From contig CM073321.1 in assembly GCA_037043015.1 (NCBI GenBank), positions 23,991,001 through 24,055,000 on the forward strand: DNA of 64,000 nucleotides. The letters are read 5' to 3'. Below the pieces are notes generated by a model. The model had not been told where the DNA came from and did no database searches. It saw only the letters and a program-made list of their open reading frames with translations. The position numbers and the translations under genes were made by a program. Each line of letters begins with the position of its first letter. Within the stretch, counting starts at the first letter, position 1. Source of the DNA: Bryum argenteum. Lineage: Eukaryota; Streptophyta; Bryopsida; Bryales; Bryaceae. Of the stretch, positions 45,962-56,407 are shown one piece after another.

Positions 45962-48900
45962 ATGGACCATTCTTCCCAATCCAACGGGATAGGAGATAAT
46001 AGAAGAGAAACTCGCAAATGGGATGATTGGCTACAATTATCCAAAGAACGGAACGACAAGCCAAATACTTGCGTGTGCGTATTTTGTGGGAAAAACACAG
46101 TCTTTGCAAGGCAACGAGCATTTGCTCATTTCGGATATCCTCCGAATTCCCCATTACCCCGGTGTCAGATGTTACCCCGCGGAGTTCTCGAGCTATTCCG
46201 TGAGTGTGGAGGGATTGTTCCAAAGAAGAACATTCCTTACGCGAATGTTGTTCCTGAGTCGAAAGTGGATGCAGACATACCATATGAGGCAAGGGAAACT
46301 ATAGAGAACATGGATTCCCCTGGCACCAAGTCTATACAAGTGCCACCCCCTAACCTAAGGTCTATTTAGATGCCATCCTCTAACAAGTGGAGTCATGGCA
46401 GCAAATGACAAAGGATCTCTACACTCTCTAGCGGACGGCCACATGGGCAAAGGAGTATGGAGGATAGTTTTGATTCAAAGTGAGCTTCATTTTTCTATGA
46501 GGCAAGCATTGCATTCAATCTCGTACGACATCCAGTATTCACAAGTGTCGTTCAAGACACAGCAAAGGCCGATATTGGTGGATATCAACCACCCTTGTAT
46601 CATGCTATTAGGAAAACGATGCTCGATGCGAAGAAGGCAGCTGTGCAAAATTCACTTGAAGATCAAACAAAACTTTCTACCGAGAAGTACGGAGGAACAA
46701 TATGCTGAGATGGGTAGTAAGACGATGTAAGACCACTTATTAACACGATGCTCGTTTGCCCAGTGGAGGAAGTCTTTCTGGGATCAGTGGATACTACAAA
46801 GAAGAAGGAGGACATCGCTTATGTCGCAAATGAAATGGCGAAGTACATAGAGGAGGTTGGACCAGAAAACATTGTTCAGATATGCACAGACAATGCAAGC
46901 TCCATGTTAGTGGCTGTCAAGAAGTTGCAGATAGACTATCCTCACTTATATGGACAAGGTTGTGCGGCACATATTCTAAACCTCCTTCTAGAAGATTGGG
47001 GGAAAGAGGCATGGGTTAAAGATTTGGTGGAGCAAGCCAAGAGAATGTGCACATTTATTAAAAAGTCGCACGTCCCACTTGCTCTGTTCAAGAAGTACTC
47101 GCCGAAGCTGCAGCTGAAGGTACTACCTCAAACTCAATTTGCAACAAACTACTTGATGATAGAGCGGTTGCTAAAGCTACAGCAACCTTTGAACAACATG
47201 GTGATCGATGCGGAGTGGCATGTCTTTGTCCAGACATTGTTTAACAGACAAAACAGTCACCAGTTATAGACAAAGGCAAGGAATGTGAGGAATAGCATCA
47301 GGAGCGATGAGTTCTAGGAGAATTGTACGAAGTTTGTGAAAGTAGTTGAACCAGTACTCATAGCTCTTCGAGGGTTTGACGGGGAAGTACCAGCCATACC
47401 TAGGGCATATGTGATCATGTCGGACCTTAAAGAACACGTGTTCTCTTTGCGTGAACCTCCATTCGAACTATCCCCCGACATAGCTACAAAATACGAGGAT
47501 GCATTTCAAAAACGATAGAAAATGATGCTCACAGACCTCCAGTATGCAGTAGCTTTGTTGAACCCTTATTTGACAAATATGGGAGCAATTCAAAACAATG
47601 GAGAAGCAAAAAGAGCTTCAAACCGGGTCATAAGAAAGCTTAGCGCCCCAATGGGAGTAGTCTATGAAGAAGTGGTGCGGAAACTCATACAATATGAGGA
47701 GAGGATGAGTCCATTTAACACCAATTCAGAGGCCCCTAATCCCGCTCAATGTGAGTTGTTACCACATCAATGGTGGCATCAAGTTAAGGGAAATGCCTTG
47801 CCAAAAATTGTGAAGAGGATTTTGGCATTGATATGTTCAGCTTCATCATGTGAAAGGAATTGGAGTATGTACTCTTTCGTACACAACAAAGTGAGGAATC
47901 GGTTGTCAACTTTGAAAGCAGAGGACCTTGCGTACATATATGCAAACGCCAAACACGAGCGCGAGAAACATACAAAATCGCCCAGAACGGGGTATGAAAA
48001 TTACTTAGAGGAAGAGGACTCTGACAAAGAAGAGTATATACTGGACAATGAATGGGATGATGGTGTATTGGGGGATATCCCGGAGGCGGATGACGACAAT
48101 TATCTCAATGACGGTAGCGAACACGACGACTTAGAGAAATGGAACGACAACGAAGGAAACATGACTATTCATGTCAAGGACCCATTTGAGTTCGATGACG
48201 ACAAGGATGTTCCACAACAGCCTCGCCAGTTTGCAGTATCCGCCAATGACACAGAAGGAAAAGGAGTGGCAAATTTACAGCTCCAAGAGAGTACTTGGGT
48301 AGCAAAACAAGACTTGGTAAACCGGATTGATGAAGAGAACATTGGTCCACTTAAAGGCAGCCCACACTCTAACAACGACGATAAACTTAACAGTGTGAAG
48401 TGCACGGTTATCTCGGCAGAAGTTCAAATGGGCCAAATTTAAGTGGAACCTGACAATGTATCCAATTCACGTTGCATGGAAGTGGGGTCACCTAGAGTTT
48501 CAACCATTCCATCAAGAAGTCCAACTCATAACGGAGATGACTTCAATGTACCTCTACAACAGTTGTTCCCAAGGGATACCCAACCTAAAGGGCCCCATAC
48601 AACTCGTATGGTATTGCCGAAGACGGAGGTCAAAATAGAAGCAACAAGTCCAACATGCACCCGAGCATTGGCAGTGTCACGAGACATCGGGCCATCTTCA
48701 CAACCTCGCAATTGTATTACACGAGGCCAGAAGCGTTTGAGGAAGGCACACGACCGACAATGTCGGAAAGGAGCACGCGTACATGTAGAAGTCCATGCAC
48801 GTATTGATTCCTCCAATAATCCGAATACACGTACAATGCGACATCTACCACTGGACGCAAACGAAATTACTAATGCTTCACGGCCCTTAAAGCGCCTCGT

Positions 48901-48985
48901 TACATTAAACAAGAAAACATCTACGGACACAGAATGGCGCAATTTGGCGAGTGAGGTTCAGTGTGAAGTACGCAACAAGACGTAG
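45962..48985 (+). pseudogene. hAT transposase
   Basis: ATG at 45962 (MDHSSQSNGIGDNRRE). A BED-like zinc finger follows (CVCVFCGKNTVFARQRAFAHF). The core contains NIVQICTDNASSMLVAVKKL and QGCAAHILNLLLEDWGKEAW (46860-47010), which is hAT catalytic-domain sequence. The C-terminal dimerisation block is unmistakable: HQWWHQVKGNALPKIVKRI, then CSASSCERNWSMYSFVHNK and VRNRLSTL (47765-47915). A long acidic tail follows to 48985. The frame is broken by a slip and stops at about 46368-46740, 47267, 47516 and 48440, so it is inactive. Upstream and downstream arrays plus the right terminal repeat define the element's 3' half. Confidence 0.85.
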
Positions 48986-49439
48986 CATGAGCACGAGGAT
49001 GGCGACCAAAGCACTGATGAGTCTCTAGTTGAAACCGATCCAAACGCAGATGAAGTATTAAGCGACAATACGCATACATTGAAGAATACCTAAAGACGTG
49101 TTATTAGAATTTTGTTATTTTAGATTGGAAGCACGAAGTTCGTAGTTTGTACTTAGTACAATACTACAATGTACGGCAAGTAGGGCAACTATTAGTTTAC
49201 AATATTTTGGTAATTTGGTATGTTTTGGAATATATAATATGTAGTTCGGTATATGTAGTAGTTACATCATATATATGAATACTATGATTATAGACATGGA
49301 CAAATTTGTACTCTGAAATGCACCATTGATCTTCTTTCGCATAAAAAGGTATTCATAAATTGCATTTGTGCTCGTTTTGTACCAATATAAAATTATCTTG
49401 GTTGTTTTGTATTCAACCATGGTGCTCGTCGCCATGCAC
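48986..49439. other. 3' flank of the hAT gene
   Basis: AT-rich, with no coding signal. A few acidic codons (DESLVETDPNADE near 49015) suggest the transposase tail once ran slightly further. Confidence 0.4.
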
Positions 49440-49690
49440 GCGGTGGCCTAAGGCGACCGCCGATTGCCATGGCGTGCTATCCCCAGGGCAGCCGGCGATC
49501 GCTATAAGCGACCGTCGATTGCCCTAGTCGATGGTTGGTTGCTCTATGGAGACCGTTGGTCTCCTTGCGGGACCACCGGTCGCCTACGGCCGGTAGCCCA
49601 AGGCGATCGGGGATTGACACAGGCAACCGTCGATCGCACAAGGCTACTGTCAATCGCCTACCCGAGCTCGCCCACGCGCGGTCGCTTATT
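49440..49690. repeat. GC-rich array 8, right subterminal region of the hAT element
   Basis: About ten motif copies, mostly reversed (AGGCGACCGCCGATTGCC, GCGACCGTCGATTGCC, GGACCACCGGTCGCC). It ends about 224 bp before the right terminus at 49914, mirroring the left array's distance from 2576. Confidence 0.75.
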
Positions 49691-49893
49691 GTGACTTATT
49701 TTCCATTATCCAAGTCATTATCGACCCTACGCGACGTATGAAAATAGCTTTTTACCTCAATGTCAATCTCAAAAACCCTCAACAAGTGATGGAATTTTTA
49801 CTATGCAATTTCTGGTACGGTCCACATTCCCATAAAATTGGACGTTAGACAGACATGTCGATTACGACAATTTAGACAGACATTCCGAAAAGT

Positions 49894-49922
49894 GTGTCAC
49901 ATAAGACAACCCTGCTCTGAAG
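49894..49922 (-). repeat. right hAT-type terminal inverted repeat with flanking 8-mer
   Basis: Reversed, it reads CAGGGTTGTCTTATGTGACA from 49914 inward. It pairs with 2576-2596 at 19 of 21 bases. CTCTGAAG follows at 49915-49922. GACAGACAT words lie just inside (49851-49882). Confidence 0.6.
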
Positions 49923-50529
49923 TGTTTTTAATGCCACTGACATCGATACTTCATCGGTTGTCGCCAGTTGCTCTACACCTGCAATTTCTTGTTCATCATA
50001 AATTCTACCCAGTTAGTTTGTTAGTCACTGTGCTTGCATTAGTGGTCTACTCATCCAAATTCTCTAGTCTACATCAAATCAAGTGCTAGCTTATACTTCA
50101 CTTAGCTACCCAGGACCTTATAATACTGTATTTCTTTCAATCATATTTTCTAGATTTTTGTATGGATCAAATCACTTAATAAATTTGAATACCTTTTTTG
50201 GGTTGAGATCTATTCTATTTTTGTAAATTATTCCTTCTATAAAATCTTCAAGAGGCTCTAATCAACGACCGTCCGATACAACATTTGAGCTGATGACGTA
50301 GGGGTTGAGGTTAAGACTAGAGTTTAGATTTTAGGCTTTAGGCTTCAGGCTTTAGGATTCAGGATTTTGGGTTTTAGGTTTAGTGTGTTGGGTTTTCACT
50401 TTTTGGTTTTCGTTATATTGGTCTACAACATATATTTGTTATATTGTTTATGTTATTCATTTGAATGTTGAATATCATACTTGATTGTATCGTCTATTAA
50501 TTTGGTACTATATTTGTATGTATCTATTA
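49923..50529. other. noncoding flank with telomere-like degenerate repeat
   Basis: Mostly AT-rich. At about 50325-50392 the plus strand runs through GATTTTAGGCTTTAGGCTTC-type words ending TTTTGGGTTTTAGGTTT, a degenerate TTTAGGG-like tract that is too irregular to be a real telomere block. No gene. Confidence 0.4.
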
Positions 50530-50530
50530 G

Positions 50531-51480
50531 CACTAGTACAAATCCAAGATTTTTTGACTGCATTTTTGACTGGCCGGCACTCAAAAATGGACATGTGCTT
50601 CTAATTTGAGTAGGACTGTTTTGAGTCATATTGGACAAGTTGTTCGGACATTTTGACTCGCAGTCCAAAACGGCCACCGGCGTGTCCATGGGCTCCGTTC
50701 CCGATGATTTTTGGGACTTCGATTGGGCTGTACTTGAGACTTCATTTTGAATGACACAAATAAGTAAATAACAATGACTACAACCAGTCAGCAATCGTGT
50801 GGGATTTTAGTGAATTTGGTTGACCAAGTGTAGTCATGTTGGTGAATACAGTTTACAATATTAGTACTTTGTTCATGCGTACGACTTTACACAATTTAGT
50901 CAATGGATTCATTGCCATCTATGGACTGCTGACTACGTACAGTCATCGTCGCGGTTTTAGTGAGTGTAGATTGGGTGTATAAGACTGTGGGGAGTGAGAT
51001 AGGGATTCTGTTTTGACTCATTGGAGTCAATGCATATATTTGCATTGCCATTTTGGATGACTGTGAAAAGTCGGGAGTAGTGGCAATGTGGTGTAATCAG
51101 GGATGACTAATTTTTGTCATGTCGTGGTGAGTTGATAACTTACAGTGTTATGTATGACTCATCACAGTTGTAAGTTAGGTACTTCTTCCTCGTTTCCATA
51201 GAGATCATGCTATGAGTATTGCCTAATATCAATCACAAATGCTGCAAAGTTATGGATTTCGATCTGGATCAAACTTTTAGATATCTTTCGTTCAAGCGGC
51301 ATACAACATATGTAATTTTACACAGTCTAGAATACATGACAATTCAGTGCTATAAATTAGGGCTAGTTGTTCAAAAATAATGAGTTCCCATGGGCTGACT
51401 GTGAAGACGTAAACAAAGCAGATTCTGATAGTTTTTGTGCCACTCATGAATAGACCCGTTGAAGCCGTTTTTTCTACGTT
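50531..51480. mobile_element. possible third CACTA-type fragment with TGACT subterminal words
   Basis: CACTAGTACAAATCC at 50531 is very like plant CACTA ends. It is followed by many TTTTGACT/AGTC words in both orientations (50545, 50560, 50622, 50660, 50930, 51013, 51055, 51106, 51150, 51404). No matching right end or 3-bp duplication was found, so the right limit is only where the words fade. It differs in sequence from the two CACTATAAG elements. Confidence 0.35.
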
Positions 51481-52339
51481 TATTAAAATAAAGTTGAATA
51501 TAGTATTAGAAATTATATTATTTTTATATCATGGATGAAATATTTTTATACTAAATGCATTTATATCCAGTGAAAAGTAATGAATCTAATAGATATAAAT
51601 ATAAAGCTATTTTAAAGCACGAAGTAAATGTTGACTGATCGTCCCATTAGCACAGGCGCCTATGGGCACTGGTTCCTATTGCCGAGGGGTAGAGCGAGGG
51701 TTTCGTTTAGAGTTTTGTCAGTTCGACGTTGGTTCGCCGAATTGGCGGTGTTGCGAGGACGCCGTTTTGTTGTTGCCAGTTTGGCGCGATAGTTCGTATT
51801 TATTTTTGCGATTCGGCGCTATTTGCGAAGAGTGAGGGTTTTGCCACTTTGGCGCTGCTTTGAGGGCGCATTCATTCGGTGGTTCTGATTGTTTCTTTCA
51901 GTTGCAGAGAGTATCAGATATGGCGAGTCGCGGAGGGGAGGTGACGACACTGCGGGTGTCAAGCAACAACATCGATGTAAGCATTGACTCTACCCCCTCA
52001 ACTTTCCTGATCTCAGGGTGAAAAAAGCAGCATTGGAAATCGAAAGGGAAGTTGGAGGTGACCAAAGAGGAGAGCATGCGACCGATAAACGCTTGGAATG
52101 ACTTCTGCGTTCCTCAGCAAGTACGAACTCATGTTCTCTTCTCAAAAAGAAAGGGCTTTCAATAGATTGTCTTCTTTGCCTCTTTTGGGATGTTGTTGTT
52201 GTTGTCCTCGTTTGAGGCTTTTTGGAGGTTCAAGGATCTGTAATCTAGGGCTGTTGCATTGTCTCTAGGAAGGGGGAGGATAGCATACTCTCGTTTAGGA
52301 GCTTGACCTTTCAGTATCAGTGACCGAGTCCTTCTGACA

Positions 52340-55300
52340 AGTACGGCATAGCCTGTTTCGTTGACGAATCTGCTGAATTTGAGTCCGCAATTAAACAACT
52401 TTGACGTGATCTGTCGTTGACAAAACTGGTGATGGCTCTCGAAACTCTTTTCACCCTTCGCTGTTGTAGACTCTTTCATCATGTATTCTTTTGGTCATTG
52501 TAAGGTTTGGAGTCCCTTGGGCGGTGTTTTATACACTTGCAACCTGTTCGTGATGGGAGAGCTGCACCACTTTGGTTCATCCTTGAACTGCTATTGCTTT
52601 GGTTCAGTAAAGAGCTTGCTTTACAAAAGGATTGAAGGGGGCAACCTCTAATTATGTTTAATTCTTTGGTAGCCACCAAAACTTTGAGTTTATCTAATTT
52701 CGAGGGGTCTTCAGCACGAGGTGGGAGCTGTAGTTGAAGGCCTTGGAGGGACAACAAGTGCTTGATCATTTATGACAAAGGATGTGGTATGCAGCGATCT
52801 TTTATATTTGGACCGTTTTGTATCAAAAAGTTCATGTTCCATCCTACTCTTCATAATTCTTGAATGTTGAGCAGAGGTTTTTCTTTTTGATAAGGAGGTT
52901 ATGAGAAAATCATGCTATTGCTTCCAGAAAGTGTGGAGACTTCGGCATTTGAATCGATCCAAGGTGAATGATTCTTTGAATACATTGATTTGGCGGAGTT
53001 GATCACATGCAGCCTCTCTGTGTGACGATGTTCCTTTCTAGAGTTGCACTTTTCTACAAATCCTTCGAATGTATCATCATCCAAAATCGTCTGTTCACCT
53101 GAAAAAGTTGGTGCCCAATCTTCACACCAAGGAATGGTCAAAGATGGTCTCAAAGAAGGGCAATCTTTGTCATGCTCATGAACAAATTAGTGAATGTGAT
53201 TAGCAAGGAATGAATGAGAGTATTCACTCAAAGTGATTAGTGAGGGAGATTAGGAAGGGACCAGTGAACGTACAGCAGATTCTTTTTTTTCATTTTCTTT
53301 TCATTTTCCTTCTTTTACTTTTTATTTCTTTTACTTTACTGTAAAAGCCTTTCCCTGTAACGTATATATACTCCCTTCAAGTCTTATTTCATATTAGAAA
53401 GCAGCTGTAGAGAGTCCACCAAGAGTTGACCGGGTTTGTGTACTCTCATGTCATTATCTCCACCTCAACTCCTTGCAGTGCCATGTGTACTGGGTGGTGC
53501 TGAGACTCAGTACTTGAAGAATTTCACTGTGGCTGCGAGTGTTGTCCCTTGCGCTTATATTCATGAGCCGTCCTCCCGATTGGTTGAATGCTTCTCTGCG
53601 CAGACAAGTCTCGCATGCGTCCTTTATGAATCCTCGTTTTTGAGTGTGTTCTACTACAGTTTCGTCGACAAAACTGTCATTTCTTGACAGGGGAAGGAAT
53701 TTCATGTTCAAGGGGAAGGAATTTCATGTTCAGGCTGAACCCGTTCGGGACGGCTAGCACTCGTCTTTCGAACAATTTCGGGAGTTCATTCACACGTTAA
53801 TTGCAAAGTATTGATTGACTTGCTGCAATTTGCTTCTTTCTCATACATGCTCCCGTTGGTTTTTTCAAAGGTGATATGGTGTCTGGCAGATGGGCAATCT
53901 TGGTGGAGGAGCAGGTTTTTTTAATTCGTTGGAGATTTTGTGGCTTTTGAACGACAGGCTCTTTTTGAACCGAATCCACTTCCTTTCAAAGTACTGTCAG
54001 TGTGTTGTTTTATCTTTGTATGTCGACGTCAATTGGTATCTTCAGAGGGTGATGGTTATCTTTGGCAGATGGAGATGGTATACGCAATCATGGAGGATAC
54101 GTGCTTGTACAAGAGGAACTTGGAATATTTTAACTAATCAAAGATCGCCGACTTACGTCGAACAGGCCTTACGTTCTCTAACATTTAGAGGTTGGATGAT
54201 CAGTTCAAATTCAGGTGATGCCATTTGCCAGTTTCGTTGGCAAAACTGTCATTTTGGTGCTCTTATTCGAGCTCTTCTTGAAATTCCATCTTATACTAAT
54301 TTGCTTTGTCCGGAATGGCTTCTACCTACTGCTCGCTGCGAGCTCTGATATTGATGAGGATACGTTGACATTTGATAATTCTGGCTAATGCTGTCCTTGA
54401 TATGCTCATTGTCAAATTCAATGTAGGTATTGGACACATTCGTTGACGAAATTGTCATTTTGACTGCTATAACTTGGTAGATATTCCATTTTCTAGACTT
54501 TTTGTCACCAAGTTTGATCATATTGTATTATTTGTGAAGTTATTGTGTCAGTTTTTGACAACTGAGTATTTAATCTAGTCTTTTTTTGAAAAAATTGTTG
54601 TGGTCAATTGCCTATTTCGTTGACGAGACTGCTATTTCCGAGCCTTGAATAGAACTACCCATGTTCAGCTATCCATCACTGTGCACTGATTTCCTAACTC
54701 AGTGCTTCGGCCTGGTTCATTTTGTGTTGTTCTAGGGTCACTACCAGAATGCAGAACCGATCATCAAGTAGACATTTGACACATTCGTTGACGAAATTGC
54801 TCTTTTGGACCCATAATCCGAACCAGCCAGGTTGAGCTCTCCGTAGCTGGGCAGTGTTAGATTCTAAGATTGCATCCGCAAGGTTCTTTTTGTGCTTTTT
54901 ATTGTCACTATTAGAGTCTATAAATGATTTTTTATTTGGAGTTGTGGCAAATATAGAATTAAGTCAATCTCAAGTTGTGGCAAATATAAAATCAAGCCAA
55001 AGTAATTCATGGAATTTGCTTTGGTCAGATGTCTCTTTTGTTGATGAAACTGCTCTTCTGGAGCCTTGACTTGGACTGTGCAGGTTGGCAATTCCATTGC
55101 TATGCTCTGTTTGCATACTGAGGGACTTTGAGGGGTCCGGTTTTAGAATTTAGGAGACTCACAATAGGTCTTCATTTAGCAACTTTGTCACTAAAGTGAT
55201 TTCCATGATTTATTTTTTGGAACAATTTGCTTAGTCAGACGCCTCTTTCGTTGACAAAACTGTTCTTTTTTAGCCCTGACCTGGATTGTGCAGGTTGGCA

Positions 55301-55900
55301 ACCCCATTGCTATACTCTGTTTGCTTACAAAGGGACGCTCAGGGGTTCGTACTGTTTGTTTCTAGAGTCTCACACTAGGTCCAAAATTGATATTTTGTTT
55401 CGCAACGTTGTCACTAAAGTGATTACTGTTATTTATTTTTTGTGTTTCCGGATCAAGTCTGATAGGGAAGAGTGAATTTTTATTTATGTCTTTGACACAT
55501 TCGTTGACGAAAGTGCTACCCCAAGACTTTGAAATTGAATTTTTAACATTTTGAACTCAAATGTAAATTTGTTTATTGTTCATATGGGGATCTCAAACAT
55601 TTGGTGGCATGTTGATATCAAGGACGTTATATAGGAAACCATGTGTTGTTGTAAATCTAGACCTTTTGTCATTAAAACAGTAGCACCTGCTACACCTCGA
55701 GCACCTTATTGCCTAATTTGAACCTTTGGACACCTTGCTAGTGTTTGATATATCGGGTTGCTTACTAGGGAGATGCTTTGGTGTTCTATATCCAATATAG
55801 AATGGGATTGGGTCTTTGAGAAATTTGTTAAAGAAAGAAATAAGTATCACACTTAAAATTAATGACCTCTTTCGTTGTGAAACGCCCTTTTCGTGTGTCT
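52340..55900. repeat. diverged repeats with TTCGTTGACGAA palindrome in gene A copy 2 intron
   Basis: The near-palindrome TTCGTTGACGAAACTG, or close variants, recurs at about 52357, 52420, 53660, 54233, 54439, 54616, 54782, 55035, 55246, 55499 and 55869. Spacing between 54.2 and 55.5 kb is mostly 170-260 bp. The word is followed by a C/T-rich TGTCATTTTGG-like tail, and longer shared phrases (GCAGGTTGGCAA...CATTGCTAT) link the units at 55079 and 55291. ORFs here are accidental. Confidence 0.7.
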
Positions 55901-56407
55901 CTTAAACGGGAAGTCATATTTTTTTCAATTTTGTAGTTGGGCTCACATAGAGACTCACACTGGGGCTTTTTCAACTAATCTTGCATGTAGCCTACCTTTC
56001 CTTGAAACGTCAATCCAAACATCCCTCAGACTATGACTTAATCTCAAAATGCAATTGAATATATAACGGTTGTAGGTGAATTCAACCATTTGGGTTTCTC
56101 AATTTATTTTTATTCTTTTCAAACCAATGTTTGAACTAATTTATAGTCTGTGCTATTTGTAATTGCATTGTATTGGGAGACTTATAACAACTTGAAAACT
56201 ACTATATTCTTTTCCGGGTCCATTTGTTTACATACTTAGAGTAGCCAATATATTATTTCTTCTCTCATCTCATTTAGAATATCTTGCTGACGCCTACAAT
56301 TTTTGTTGTGTTTGCTGATGTAGGAATCCATTGACTTCGAACCAGAGGGCTCCTATCTGGAGTCTGAGAGCGACAACAATTTATCTAGCATGCAAGCTAG
56401 AGTCTTA
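55379..56407 (+). repeat. left arm of a long inverted repeat
   Basis: It matches 62984-64000 in reverse complement at about 99% by eye, with long runs identical (for example the 100 bp around 56090-56190). The arm continues after the copia at 61461-61568. The right arm leaves the window, so the full arm may be much longer. The centre of symmetry is near 62.2 kb once the copia is included. Confidence 0.85.

Noticed and set aside
6061-49690. CRISPR-like reading of the spaced GC motifs
   Set aside because: Repeats are degenerate, spacers are not uniform, and the host is a eukaryote with introns.
45610-49733. TAGGGCGA/TCGACCCTA as the hAT termini
   Set aside because: The 8-bp flanks (GTCATCGC and CGCGACGT) do not match, and the GGGTTGTCTTATG repeat further out is a better end.
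50325-50392. interstitial telomere repeat
   Set aside because: TTTAGG-like words are irregular and short; no run of perfect TTTAGGG units.
52159-52769. minus-strand ORFs in the gene A copy 2 intron
   Set aside because: They cross the palindrome repeats, lack homology to anything I recognise and have no splice or promoter signals.
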